Shown: in pieces, positions 1 through 9,304 of the stretch
How the letters are laid out: the number at the start of each line of letters is the position of its first letter
How positions within the stretch are numbered: position 1 is the first letter of the stretch
NCBI RefSeq assembly: GCF_000429145.1
Contig: NZ_AUBH01000006.1
Span: forward strand, 186,001 to 250,000
Length of the DNA: 64,000 nucleotides
Reading direction: 5' to 3'
From: Aestuariibacter salexigens DSM 15300
GTDB lineage: Bacteria > Pseudomonadota > Gammaproteobacteria > Enterobacterales > Alteromonadaceae
The notes under the pieces: model-generated
Databases searched by the model: none
Seen by the model: only the letters and a program-made list of their open reading frames with translations
Told to the model about the DNA's origin: nothing
Translations under genes and position numbers: made by a program

Positions 1-234
1 CGCTGCAACGCCTAGAGTGCGGATACGCTCAGCAATATCGTCCACAGCCACAGCTAGCTCTGTGTAGTGCTCTTCAAACATCAGATGCAGTTCACGAAAC
101 TGTGGTCCGGTTACATTCCAGTGAAAATTATGGGTTTGCAGATAGAGGGTGTATGAATCTGCCAGAAGTCGTTTCAAACCGTCGGCAATAGCCTGACGAT
201 CTGTTTCATTGATGCCAATATCAATCTTGCTCAT
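1..234 (-). CDS. dps: Dps/ferritin-like DNA-binding protein from starved cells (3' end outside window)
   Basis: The first 78 residues of a Dps-family mini-ferritin are visible; the rest lies beyond base 1. Dps dodecamers oxidise and store iron with hydrogen peroxide and can coat DNA. The diagnostic NFHWNVTG stretch (residues 36-43, with ferroxidase His38) is followed by the acidic helix ending [11 protein letters not shown] (D65, D66, E69), as in the family. An in-frame ATG lies two codons upstream at 240, but it abuts the AGAAGGAA ribosome site, whereas the ATG at 234 sits about seven bases from it and is preferred. The gene follows the copper chaperone at 280-771 by about 45 bases on the same strand, so co-transcription is possible. 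Whether a DNA-binding tail exists cannot be judged beyond the short N-terminus. Confidence 0.9.
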   Translation of the reverse strand, partial: MSKIDIGINETDRQAIADGLKRLLADSYTLYLQTHNFHWNVTGPQFRELHLMFEEHYTELAVAVDDIAERIRTLGVAA

Positions 235-279
235 ATTCATTTCCTTCTAAAGTTGACGCAGTGCTATAGCGATGCAATG

Positions 280-771
280 TTATTCGTGGTGATGATGACC
301 ATGTTCGTCATCATTATCTTGCATCGGCCCGTCACCGACGTTCACGGTGACGACTTGCGTAGCTGCATATTCAAAAAACAAGCTCACCTGTATGCTTTGT
401 CCTTCAAGCAATGGCCCGGTCAGCCCCATAAGCATGATATGCTTACCACCGGGTGCGAATTCAACCCTTGACCCGTTTTGCAGGGGAACACCATCCTGCA
501 AATGTCTCATCAGCATCATATCTCCCTGCATAATATGGTCATGAATTTCGGCTTTCGCCGCCACGTCTTCGCTAACGCTTACAGCAACAAGGACGTCATC
601 AGACTCCCCCTGATTTTCAAGTGTGATATAGGCTGCACCGGTAGTCGCTAATGCAAATGTGGGTCTCGCCCATGCGTCGCTGACTACAATATCTGCGGCA
701 TAACTAACACATGTAGATAGAGAAATGAAAACGAATAAAAAGAAAGACTTGACGTATTTGCGATACAACAA
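280..771 (-). CDS. Periplasmic copper chaperone, PCu(A)C family
   Basis: This exported protein of about 163 residues matches the PCu(A)C (DUF461) family, which binds Cu(I) in the periplasm and helps load the CuA site of cytochrome oxidase. It has an N-terminal signal peptide ending near SYAADI, the family start DAWARPT, and the Met/His copper-ligand region with HDHIMQGDMMLMR followed later by GKHIMLMGL. The last residues are histidine- and acid-rich (HGHHHHE), an extra potential metal-binding tail. No ATG start exists. A GTG at 780 directly abuts AGGA, while a TTG at 771 lies eight bases from AGGAG, so 771 is preferred and the start is uncertain. It lies upstream of dps on the same strand, so both may respond to metal stress (inference). 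Confidence 0.88.
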   Translation of the reverse strand: MLYRKYVKSFFLFVFISLSTCVSYAADIVVSDAWARPTFALATTGAAYITLENQGESDDVLVAVSVSEDVAAKAEIHDHIMQGDMMLMRHLQDGVPLQNGSRVEFAPGGKHIMLMGLTGPLLEGQSIQVSLFFEYAATQVVTVNVGDGPMQDNDDEHGHHHHE

Positions 772-852
772 TGTAGGCACTCCTAAGTGATTTAGAAGAT
801 TATAGCCCTAATACATATTGCTGGTGCAACTCAGAACGTACGAAGAGAAGAA

Positions 853-928
<76 letters not shown>

Positions 929-1002
929 ACACTAAAACTGTGCTACTGCGGTGTCAGCGATGCGTGTCACTCACAGCGAGGCGGTATTCTAAGCATTCCG
1001 AA

Positions 1003-2154
1003 TCAGTTGTCAAGCACGATCGCTTGTAAGCGTTTCGCTTCCGAAATCAGCTTCGGGAAATGCTCCAATGGTAAGAACTCGGCCAGCTTTTGCAATGCCT
1101 CACCGAGCTCTTTATGAGTCTGACCAACGACATTGATGTGACCCATTTTGCGCTTTTTCCGGACACTTTTTCCGTACCAGTGCAGATGACATCCTGGAAT
1201 ACTCAATAACTGTCGTGAAAAGGACGTACAACCGATAATATTAATCATCGCACTTGGCCCGATGGCTCGGGTATCACCTAGGGGTAATCCAGTCACGGCG
1301 CGCAAATGATTTTCAAACTGGCAAGTCACACTGCCCTGCATAGTCCAGTGGCCAGAGTTATGCACTCGTGGTGCAATTTCATTAACCAATAATGAACTGC
1401 CAACCTGAAACATCTCTACTGCTAGTACACCAACATAGTCTAACTCGTTAGCCAGCGAGGTGAAGATATCCTCAGCCTGACGTTGCAGTGCTTCTGTCAC
1501 ATCAGTGGCCGGCGCTACGGACACATGCAGCTGCCCCTGATGATGAAGATTTTCTGCCAGGGGATAAAACTTAACGTTGCCGCTCGTATCTCGCACGCCT
1601 ATTAATGACACTTCACGCTCAAATTCAACGCGTTTCTCTGCAACTAATGGAACGGCTTGCAAGTCTAGATCGGCAAGTTGCAGTTTTAACTCAGCTAACT
1701 CATCCTGACTGCGTAATCGCCATTGACCATAGCCGTCATAACCGTCACGGCTGGCTTTGATAATTAAATCTGCACCAATGGCGGATAAGACATCGTCGAG
1801 CTGCTGAATATCGGTCACAATACGATGAGCGCTATTAGCGATATGCAACTTTTCCAGTAACGCCTTCTCTCTGACCCTATCAGCACCCGTCAGAATCGCC
1901 TGCATGCCCGGTCGCAATTTGCCACTGTCATGCGCTTGTTGAAGCAATGCCTCTGGCACATGTTCAAACTCAGCAGTAAGGGATTCAGCGGCTAAAATAG
2001 CCTGCTCAAGGGTAGTATTCAGGGGCTCCTTGCTGATCGGATTGACAACTGCCTGTGAGTTGACATCCACGGCTTGCACATCGATGCCCAACGGCGTTCC
2101 GGCAAGATACATCATTCTCGCGAGCTGGCCAGCGCCATATACCAGGACTTTCAC
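1003..2154 (-). CDS. purK: 5-(carboxyamino)imidazole ribonucleotide synthase PurK
   Basis: PurK (383 residues) uses ATP and bicarbonate to turn aminoimidazole ribonucleotide into N5-carboxyaminoimidazole ribonucleotide in purine synthesis; PurE then rearranges the product. The N-terminal [11 protein letters not shown] nucleotide fold and the central ATP-grasp region ([18 protein letters not shown], then [17 protein letters not shown] with the metal-binding Glu/Asn and substrate loop) are clear and of normal length. The start is a GTG that overlaps the purE stop by four bases, indicating translational coupling in a purE-purK operon. Confidence 0.96.
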   Translation of the reverse strand: MKVLVYGAGQLARMMYLAGTPLGIDVQAVDVNSQAVVNPISKEPLNTTLEQAILAAESLTAEFEHVPEALLQQAHDSGKLRPGMQAILTGADRVREKALLEKLHIANSAHRIVTDIQQLDDVLSAIGADLIIKASRDGYDGYGQWRLRSQDELAELKLQLADLDLQAVPLVAEKRVEFEREVSLIGVRDTSGNVKFYPLAENLHHQGQLHVSVAPATDVTEALQRQAEDIFTSLANELDYVGVLAVEMFQVGSSLLVNEIAPRVHNSGHWTMQGSVTCQFENHLRAVTGLPLGDTRAIGPSAMINIIGCTSFSRQLLSIPGCHLHWYGKSVRKKRKMGHINVVGQTHKELGEALQKLAEFLPLEHFPKLISEAKRLQAIVLDN

Positions 2155-2642
2155 TGGTCAAGCTCCAAATCACCTGCTGCAAGCACTGACTCTGTTTGCT
2201 CTGAGCGGAATGACTTCACTGCATCTCTGACGTTGTCACTTTGCAGGGCAACAATCTGGGCAGCCAATAAGCCCGCATTGGCGGCACCAGCATCACCAAT
2301 TGCCAACGTACCCACAGCAACTCCCTTTGGCATCTGCACTATTGACAGTAACGAATCCAGGCCGTTGAGCTGGCTAGAGCGCACCGGACACCCCAATACG
2401 GGCAAATGCGTATGGGCGGCAATCATGCCAGGCAGATGGGCAGCGCCGCCAGCACCAGCGATAATGACATCGAAGCCGTTCTTATCGGCGGTCTCCGCGA
2501 ATTCGGTCAACAAGTTTGGCGTGCGGTGTGCGGATACGACCTTTGCTTCGAAGTCAACGCCCAGGCGTTTTAACATTTTCGCTGCATTTTGCATGGTCGG
2601 CCAGTCAGATGTAGACCCCATAACGATAGCCACCTTAGGCAT
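2151..2642 (-). CDS. purE: N5-carboxyaminoimidazole ribonucleotide mutase PurE
   Basis: PurE (163 residues) moves the carboxyl group of N5-CAIR to C4, the step after PurK. The N-terminus carries the class I signature [12 protein letters not shown], followed by SAHRTP and the Gly/Ala-rich [11 protein letters not shown] substrate loop. Length is normal. It is the first gene of the purEK operon and ends inside the purK start. The upstream region contains a perfect palindrome (2815-2832) that could act in its control. Confidence 0.96.
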   Translation of the reverse strand: MPKVAIVMGSTSDWPTMQNAAKMLKRLGVDFEAKVVSAHRTPNLLTEFAETADKNGFDVIIAGAGGAAHLPGMIAAHTHLPVLGCPVRSSQLNGLDSLLSIVQMPKGVAVGTLAIGDAGAANAGLLAAQIVALQSDNVRDAVKSFRSEQTESVLAAGDLELDQ

Positions 2643-2810
2643 AGTGTCTCCTGCTCATCGCGTTAAAAATTGATTACTGTTGCAATGCACTCCGAATCCA
2701 CCTAAGCACCTGAATGCTCACAGGGGTTAGAAGCGTAATCGCGTCTCAGCATAAAAAGGGCGCAGATTGTAGCTCAAATCAAAGTCAAATCCCATGCCCT
2801 GCAGCGCCTC

Positions 2811-2832
2811 AAAAAAGCACATCAATGTGCTT
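2811..2832 (-). promoter_or_regulatory. Perfect palindrome with T-run in the purE upstream region
   Basis: AAGCACAT (2815-2822) and ATGTGCTT (2825-2832) are exact inverse complements separated by two bases. Read on the minus strand the second arm runs into six T residues, so it could form a small intrinsic terminator or attenuator in a purE leader. It could equally be a protein operator for purE or for the divergent LysR gene. Which role applies cannot be told from sequence. Confidence 0.35.
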
Positions 2833-2917
2833 AGGGTTGCAGGATGATCTTAAAAATAGATTTAAAGATATATAAATAGAATATATATTTATCATAATAA
2901 ATAACGCAGGCGGACAA

Positions 2918-3817
2918 ATGAATAATCTTACCTTTCGTCTACTGGAAGTTTTTCAGCACGTCGCAGACTGCGGGTCAGTTACCGCCGCGTCTGAGCAGCT
3001 GTCATTGTCACAGCCCACCGTATCGCTGCAATTAAAGAAACTAAATACAATGTGTGGCTTACCTCTGCTTGAGACTCATCAGGGCCAACTGCACATGACA
3101 GAAGCAGGTCGGGCCGTCTATCGGTGTGCGCAGGATGTACTTAATGCACAGGCTAAGTTGACGAGTCATATACAAGCACTCAAAGGCGTAGAAGTAGGCT
3201 CATTACGATTGGCCGTTGTCACCACAGCAAAATACATTATTCCGCCCTTGCTGGCTGATTTTTGTAAAGCACACCCTGGGATTGACGTGCACTTAAAGGT
3301 TGGCAATCGCGCCCAGATCATCGAAAGATTACAACAAAATCGCGACGATATTTATATTTTCAGCCACCCGCCAGAAGCATTGAAGGTTGATGTTCAACGG
3401 TTTATGCCCAATCGCCTGCATGTCATAGCCAGCGCAGACTATCGCGGTCCAGATAACTGTCGATTAGAAGACATAATCGAATACAAATTTTTGCTACGTG
3501 AACCAGGCTCTGGCACGCGGTTGGCGGTTGATGAGTTTTGTGAGCGTCACGACATCCACATGCATAACACCATGTTGATAGAAAGTAATGAGGCCATAAA
3601 ACTCGCCGTAGCGTCAGGCCTTGGACTGGCCATTTTATCCGAATATACGCTCGCACAATCACCCGATCCGAGAGTAAAAATTCTGCATATCGATGGGTTT
3701 CCCCTGCGGTCATATTGGCATGCAGTGACATTGAGTAACCGACCACTTAGTCTGGCGAGTCAAAGCTTTGCGAAGCACCTAGCTGACTATGGTAAACAGT
3801 TTCACTTAGAAGATTAA
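2918..3817 (+). CDS. LysR-family transcriptional regulator
   Basis: This 299-residue protein has the standard LysR layout: an N-terminal winged helix-turn-helix (residues about 5-65, with GSVTAASEQLSLSQPTVSLQLKKL) and a C-terminal two-lobed effector-binding domain (from about residue 90, ending in the usual AVASGLGLAILSEYT region). It lies divergent from purE and 16 bases ahead of nhaA on the same strand, so control of nhaA is plausible. It is not obviously NhaR. The effector cannot be inferred. The DNA just upstream (2850-2910) is very AT-rich, consistent with a promoter. Confidence 0.9.
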   Translation: MNNLTFRLLEVFQHVADCGSVTAASEQLSLSQPTVSLQLKKLNTMCGLPLLETHQGQLHMTEAGRAVYRCAQDVLNAQAKLTSHIQALKGVEVGSLRLAVVTTAKYIIPPLLADFCKAHPGIDVHLKVGNRAQIIERLQQNRDDIYIFSHPPEALKVDVQRFMPNRLHVIASADYRGPDNCRLEDIIEYKFLLREPGSGTRLAVDEFCERHDIHMHNTMLIESNEAIKLAVASGLGLAILSEYTLAQSPDPRVKILHIDGFPLRSYWHAVTLSNRPLSLASQSFAKHLADYGKQFHLED

Positions 3818-3833
3818 AACGAGGGCTATCACC

Positions 3834-5048
3834 TTGATTAATAACATCCTGAATAAGCCATTACCTGTCCACGAATTGCTACGCAGCGAATCCTCGGCCG
3901 GAATTGCGCTGATGTTGTCTACGGTACTGGCACTGATTGTCGCCAATTCGCCCCTATCACCTATTTACGACCAATTGGTAGAACTACCTGTCACGGTAGC
4001 TGTGGGTACGTGGAGTATCGATAAGCCCCTGTTGCTTTGGATCAATGACGGTCTGATGGCGGTGTTCTTCTTTATGGTAGGACTGGAATTAAAACGAGAG
4101 ATTTGTGAAGGCGAATTATCTAATCCCGCAGATATTACGTTGCCCGCCACGGCTGCCGTTGGGGGTATGCTGGTGCCGGCTTTGATCTACGTCTTTTTTA
4201 ATCAGGGTGACGCGACGGCCATGTCTGGCTGGGCCATTCCGGCCGCAACTGATATTGCGTTTGCACTTGGTATTCTGGCTTTGCTTGGCAGTCGTGTACC
4301 CGTTGCTCTTAAAGTCTTTTTAGTCACACTGGCTATCATCGATGACATTGGCGCGATCGTTATCATTGCGCTGTTTTACACCAGCAATATTACCACGACA
4401 GCGCTTGTCATCGCTGCCTGCTGCTTACTTTTGCTATGGTCTATGAATCGCAGAGGTGTCGCTTCTGTTCCCTCATACATATTTGTGGGATTGGTACTTT
4501 GGGTGGCAATGCTGAAATCTGGCGTACATGCGACGCTGGCCGGTGTACTGCTGGCGATGTTTATCCCTATGCGCGACCGGGAGAACCCGCAACGTTCACC
4601 GGTGCAAACGCTGGAGCATGATCTGCACCCGTCTGTTAGCTTTGCCATTCTGCCGTTATTTGCGTTCGCCAACGCAGGTATCGATTTCAGCACTATTGCA
4701 GCCGACGCCATTTTCCATCCTGTGACCATCGGCATTTTCCTCGGGTTGGTGATAGGCAAGCAGATTGGCGTGTTTGGGTTCAGCTATCTGGCAATTAAAA
4801 CCGGGCTGGCATCATTGCCGACAGGCGTCACCCTGCGTCACATCTATGGTGTGTCGCTATTGTGTGGTGTCGGTTTCACGATGAGTCTGTTTATTGGATC
4901 TCTGGCATTTGAAGAAACCGGTGTAAATCAGATGGCCGATGAACGTTTAGGTATTCTTTGCGGTTCGTTTGTCTCAGCTTTATGTGGTTATCTCGTATTG
5001 CGCCTGTTTACCAAGCCCGTGCAGGAACAGCCGTCAGGTAATGAATAA
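3834..5048 (+). CDS. nhaA: Na+/H+ antiporter NhaA
   Basis: NhaA exchanges internal sodium for external protons across the inner membrane and matters for salt and alkaline stress, as expected in a marine cell. The 404-residue protein has about 12 hydrophobic segments, the early family block FFFMVGLELKREICEGEL and the paired transport aspartates in IIDDIGAIVIIALFYT (D170, D171). The start is a TTG at 3834 with GAGGG about nine bases upstream. It follows the LysR regulator by 16 bases, so the two are probably co-transcribed. Confidence 0.95.
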   Translation: MINNILNKPLPVHELLRSESSAGIALMLSTVLALIVANSPLSPIYDQLVELPVTVAVGTWSIDKPLLLWINDGLMAVFFFMVGLELKREICEGELSNPADITLPATAAVGGMLVPALIYVFFNQGDATAMSGWAIPAATDIAFALGILALLGSRVPVALKVFLVTLAIIDDIGAIVIIALFYTSNITTTALVIAACCLLLLWSMNRRGVASVPSYIFVGLVLWVAMLKSGVHATLAGVLLAMFIPMRDRENPQRSPVQTLEHDLHPSVSFAILPLFAFANAGIDFSTIAADAIFHPVTIGIFLGLVIGKQIGVFGFSYLAIKTGLASLPTGVTLRHIYGVSLLCGVGFTMSLFIGSLAFEETGVNQMADERLGILCGSFVSALCGYLVLRLFTKPVQEQPSGNE

Positions 5049-5077
5049 CGGTAGGCCAATAATAGAGAACCGGATGT

Positions 5078-7828
5078 CTATCCTGGGTTAAGCAATTTGC
5101 CTAGCACATTAATCAGCTCCGCTTTGCCTACCGGCTTGCTGAGATAGTCATCCATTCCAGCATCAAGACATGCGCTGCGATCCTCAGCGTACGCGTTAGC
5201 AGTCAGGGCGACGATAGGCACTGTCGCCCAGGATGTTTGTCGGGTGCGAATCTGCCGTGTGGCCTCGAATCCGTCCATCACCGGCATCTGGCAGTCCATC
5301 AGGACTAAATCGAATTGTTTTTGCTCAAGCACGGCAATCGCTTCGTTGCCATTTCTGGCGCGCAAGAAGCGAGCACCTAAGCTACGCAACATATCCTGAA
5401 TAATGGATGCGTTAATATCGTTATCCTCAACGATCAGGATCTTCAGCCCTTCGATAAACTCTGCCGCTTCACTTTCCCTGTCCGTAGCAGGTTGCAGCTC
5501 GGCGATGTCAGCAGGAATCGAGACATCAAAACGGGTCCCTTGCTCTGGCTTACTCGACAAGGTTAACGAGCCACCCAGCAATTGGGTAAGTTCCTTACAA
5601 ATCGTTAAGCCCAGTCCGGTGCCGCCAAATACACGCGTCGTTGACACATCGGCCTGAGAGAACTCCTGAAAAATACTTTCCTGTTGCTCCTCACTTATAC
5701 CAATACCCGTGTCTTGCACAGACAGTTCAAGCCGGTTGTCAGTATATGCTAGCTTTACGGTGACACTGCCGTTAGTGGTGAACTTAATGGCATTGCTAAG
5801 AAGGTTGTTAAGGATCTGGGTAAGTTTTGTCGGATCGCTCTTAACCGCATCGGGCAGAGGAGATTGACAGTCGACGTTAATGATAAGCCCTTTTTGTTCC
5901 GCCGCCTGTTTGTGTAATTCCGCACAGGCATTTAACCAGGGCTGGGGCGCAAAACTTCGATACTCAACCGACATCTTTCCCGCTTCAATCTTCGACCAGT
6001 CAAGGATACTGTCGAGGATTATCAGCAAATTTTTGGCAGACAGCTGAATGATTTCTATCCTGCGCTGCGTATCTGCATCCAATTTACCGTCCAGCATATT
6101 TTCACAGGTACCCAGAATACCGTTCATCGGTGTGCGTATCTCATGGGACATGTTGGCCAGAAATCGAGACTTCGCTTCGCTCGCTTCATTGGCTCGTTGC
6201 AGTGCGATTTCAAGCGACGCAGTCTTTTCCCGGACTTTCTGCTCCAGCGTGTCGTTCAATTCCTGCTGTTTATCTCTTGCATACGCCAGCTGTCGAAACG
6301 AGCTCATCAGACGTAATTTAAGCTCTGAAAAGCCTCTGTCCAATTCACTGATTTCATGAATATAGCGTCGACTGTTGTTAGTCACTCCTACAAAGTAGTC
6401 ACCGTGCGGATCGAACTGATTGAAGTCATTTATTAATGCCGAGAGAGGACGGGTTAGCACCACTGCGACCAAATAGCCGGCAGCAGATGCCAGCCCGACC
6501 AGCGCAATAACGACAATCAGCGTGATAATTAAATAACGGTTTATGCCGGTTTCAAATGCACTGCGCGGATATAACGCATAGGCATTCCATTTCAGGTCAC
6601 TGCTGACGAATTGCATAGCCAGCCAATTCTGCCCAGCGAACAGCCCCTCAAGAGGCGTTAAACATCGCGAATGCTCACATTCCATGACCATGAGTTCCAG
6701 CAATGCTTGTTGATTTAAGGAAGGAGAAGCAAACACGACTTTATTCTGACTGTCAGTGATAATGATCGCACTGTCGGCTTTTTGTGGAAGTCGGTCGTAG
6801 GTTGCAAATCCCGACAGATCCAACGAGCCTTCAATGATGCCTTCAAATTCACCGTTTTGTGAAAACACCGGGGCTGATAGCGCAACAATGGGATCACTGC
6901 CAAAACCTTTGCCCTGAAAAGCATCTGACACGTAGCTCTGTCCGGTCTGCTTAGGCACGCTGAAATAATCACGATAGGCTACGTCGACATGTCCCTGCTG
7001 AGTAGCGACTTCTAATAGAGATGCTGGCTGAGATGAAATAATGGTGCCCTTGGCGTCCGTCATTAGCATGGTTAAAAAGCCGGGATACGCCGATGCCAAT
7101 GACTGCAATACACGTTGCCCCTGCTCAGTAGTATTGACAATATCACTGACCGCGCGAAGCGCCTTAGCGTGACTGTGAAGATAAGATTCAACCCCAATGC
7201 CTATTGTTTCGGCTGCATCTGTCAGATAGTCACTTAGCTGAATCTGTGTACTGCGCTGATGCAAACCTATGTAAACAAAAGAGACGGCCAATATAGAAAA
7301 AAAGAACACACCGCTGAACAGATACTGGAATAAAAAGCGGATTTTTTGCGGTGGCACGTTGTCAGATGGGCGCAGCATATTTGCTGCAATCACTAGAAAA
7401 TGGCCCAACAACGCGGCGCCCACTGCATTAAGTATTGTTAATAGACCATCTCCAAAAACACTGAGGTCAAGATTGCCGCTTTGCCACCATGCAGACAGGG
7501 CAAATAATGGTAAACCCAGCATCAACCAGTACAAAATACTGATAGTAATTGGTCTGACTTGAGATTTGCGGTAACAAATGACGGTCAGTATCAATGGGTG
7601 GAGGAGTACCAGCGATACTGAAATTATCGATACAGGCTCGAACCATAGTGGTACTGATACTAAAAGCGTTGAAAAAACACACCAGCGCCAGCCAAATTTG
7701 AGCCCGGCATAAATTGAAGCAAACATTCCCCAGGCAAACATGCCATTGGTCATAAAAGGTGCTGGCAAGGCATTTGCCAACAGGCCGACTATCGATATCA
7801 AGGCGATAGTCTTCAGTTTATGAAGCAT
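5078..7828 (-). CDS. Membrane-bound hybrid sensor histidine kinase with C-terminal receiver
   Basis: This 916-residue protein has about six N-terminal membrane helices (1-160), another helix near 165-190, a periplasmic sensor of Cache/CHASE type (about 190-425), a further helix, a HAMP linker and coiled coil. It then carries a HisKA domain with phospho-acceptor H562 in FLANMSHEIRTPMNGILG, a HATPase domain ending in FGGTGLGLTICKEL, and a receiver with D845 in LVLMDCQMPVMDG. There is no HPt domain and no adjacent response regulator, so output must go through a distant partner. A longer reading begins with TTG at 7846, but the ATG at 7828 has GAGGT five bases upstream and is preferred. The ligand is unknown. 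Confidence 0.9.
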   Translation of the reverse strand: MLHKLKTIALISIVGLLANALPAPFMTNGMFAWGMFASIYAGLKFGWRWCVFSTLLVSVPLWFEPVSIISVSLVLLHPLILTVICYRKSQVRPITISILYWLMLGLPLFALSAWWQSGNLDLSVFGDGLLTILNAVGAALLGHFLVIAANMLRPSDNVPPQKIRFLFQYLFSGVFFFSILAVSFVYIGLHQRSTQIQLSDYLTDAAETIGIGVESYLHSHAKALRAVSDIVNTTEQGQRVLQSLASAYPGFLTMLMTDAKGTIISSQPASLLEVATQQGHVDVAYRDYFSVPKQTGQSYVSDAFQGKGFGSDPIVALSAPVFSQNGEFEGIIEGSLDLSGFATYDRLPQKADSAIIITDSQNKVVFASPSLNQQALLELMVMECEHSRCLTPLEGLFAGQNWLAMQFVSSDLKWNAYALYPRSAFETGINRYLIITLIVVIALVGLASAAGYLVAVVLTRPLSALINDFNQFDPHGDYFVGVTNNSRRYIHEISELDRGFSELKLRLMSSFRQLAYARDKQQELNDTLEQKVREKTASLEIALQRANEASEAKSRFLANMSHEIRTPMNGILGTCENMLDGKLDADTQRRIEIIQLSAKNLLIILDSILDWSKIEAGKMSVEYRSFAPQPWLNACAELHKQAAEQKGLIINVDCQSPLPDAVKSDPTKLTQILNNLLSNAIKFTTNGSVTVKLAYTDNRLELSVQDTGIGISEEQQESIFQEFSQADVSTTRVFGGTGLGLTICKELTQLLGGSLTLSSKPEQGTRFDVSIPADIAELQPATDRESEAAEFIEGLKILIVEDNDINASIIQDMLRSLGARFLRARNGNEAIAVLEQKQFDLVLMDCQMPVMDGFEATRQIRTRQTSWATVPIVALTANAYAEDRSACLDAGMDDYLSKPVGKAELINVLGKLLNPG

Positions 7829-7871
7829 GCTTACCTCAGGAAACAAGCGAATCTCTGCACCAATCCGGGTA

Positions 7872-9161
7872 CTAGTGCTGCTGCATATAGTCCAGCGTTA
7901 GGTTGGTCAACAACTTAACACCTAACTTCATGCCACTGTCGTCCACATAAAACTCCGGAGTGTGGTGCGCGGGCGCGTCCTCAGGCTTCACATCCAGAGG
8001 TTTGCCTCCCACCCACAGGTATACGCCGGGCACTTCCTCCTGGAAAAAAGAAAAATCTTCAGCGCCGGTGACCGGTTTACTGTTGATAACATTTTCTTCT
8101 CCCGCCGTGCGATTGAGCGTAGACAACATCTTTTTCATCAATGCCGGATCGTTGTAGGTAATGGGATAATTGTAATCAAGTGGCAGCGTGACTTCTGCCG
8201 TGGCGCGCATACTGTCAGCGATGCCCTTTACCTTGCGCGGAAGCGCTTCGTATATATGCTCACGTGCCTGTTCATTCAGGGTACGAATAGTGCCAACCAT
8301 TTCCACCTCCATGGGAATAATGTTGGAGCGATTACCGCCATGGATAGCACCGACGGTGATAACAGCAGCATCGTCGATAAGTTTTAGCTCGCGGCTAACA
8401 ATGGTCTGTAATGCCATGATAATTTGTGCTGATGTCGTAACAGGATCAACACTAAGCCAAGGATAGGCTCCATGAGCCTGCTTGCCTTTCACCACAATTT
8501 TGAATGGGTCCACAGCAGCCATAATGCCACCCTCACGCCAGCGTACTTTGCCCACATCGGTATCTGCACTGATGTGCAGACCAAAGATTGCGTCCACATC
8601 AGGATTCTTCAGAACGCCCTCTTCAACCATCACCTCTGCACCGCCTCGCTCACCTTCTGGTGATCCTTCTTCAGCAGGTTGGAAAATAAATTTTACCTGA
8701 CCGCGCAGTTGGTCCTTCATATCAACAAGAATAGAGGCTGCGCCCATCAGCATCGCCATGTGAGTATCATGCCCACAAGCGTGCATGACAGGCACGTCGT
8801 TACCATTGAATTCTCCACGTTCGCGACTGCGATAAGGAAGGTCGTTATCCTCCAGCACCGGCAAACCATCCATATCGGCACGCAGCGCCACGACTGGACC
8901 AGGTTTACCGCTATCCAGCACACCTACTACGCCGGTCATTGCAACACCGGTGGTCACGTCCAATCCCAGTTCGCGCAGGTATTTTTCTATATACGCGGCG
9001 GTCTTCACCTCGCGGTTGGACAATTCAGGATACTGATGGAAATGATGACGCCACTGGATCACCTGGGATTCAATTGCATCGGCTTTTTGGGCAACAACAG
9101 ACTCGTGATTATCGGCAAGTGCGCCGAAAGTTAGCAGGGCAAGAAGGCTGAGGTATCTCAT
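7872..9161 (-). CDS. Exported M20-family metallo-amidohydrolase
   Basis: This 429-residue protein belongs to peptidase family M20 (hippuricase / N-acyl-amino-acid amidohydrolase type), which removes acyl groups from amino acids using a two-metal centre. After a signal peptide (to about residue 16, ALADNHE) come LRADMDGLPV, MHACGHDTHMA (Cys/His metal ligands), FQPAEEG (Glu pair) and the dimerisation insert, with the final His in APAHHTPEF. A second member of the same family lies at 23934-25265, also exported, so this organism probably salvages acyl- or peptidyl-amino acids outside the cytoplasm (inference). The exact substrate is unknown. Confidence 0.88.
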   Translation of the reverse strand: MRYLSLLALLTFGALADNHESVVAQKADAIESQVIQWRHHFHQYPELSNREVKTAAYIEKYLRELGLDVTTGVAMTGVVGVLDSGKPGPVVALRADMDGLPVLEDNDLPYRSRERGEFNGNDVPVMHACGHDTHMAMLMGAASILVDMKDQLRGQVKFIFQPAEEGSPEGERGGAEVMVEEGVLKNPDVDAIFGLHISADTDVGKVRWREGGIMAAVDPFKIVVKGKQAHGAYPWLSVDPVTTSAQIIMALQTIVSRELKLIDDAAVITVGAIHGGNRSNIIPMEVEMVGTIRTLNEQAREHIYEALPRKVKGIADSMRATAEVTLPLDYNYPITYNDPALMKKMLSTLNRTAGEENVINSKPVTGAEDFSFFQEEVPGVYLWVGGKPLDVKPEDAPAHHTPEFYVDDSGMKLGVKLLTNLTLDYMQQH

Positions 9162-9250
9162 AGTTTGCTCTCGTTATCGTTATAGTTGAGCCTTTCAGTG
9201 TATGCCCAGCCTATCCCGAGTACAACTCGCAAACCATTGGTCATTGGTAT

Positions 9251-9280
9251 AAAAAAGCCGCTGACAATAGCAGCGGCTTA
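9251..9280 (-). terminator. Intrinsic terminator after rho
   Basis: Nine-base arms AAGCCGCTG (9255-9263) and CAGCGGCTT (9271-9279) form a perfect hairpin, and the minus-strand read runs into a T-tract of six. It sits 25 bases beyond the rho stop codon and ends that transcript. Confidence 0.85.
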
Positions 9281-9304
9281 CAAATTGAGTGCTAACGAAC
9301 TGTC

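Noticed and set aside
2700..2760. A PurR-like operator (AGCGTAATCGCGT near 2731) upstream of purE
   Set aside because: The match to the PurR consensus is too weak to support.
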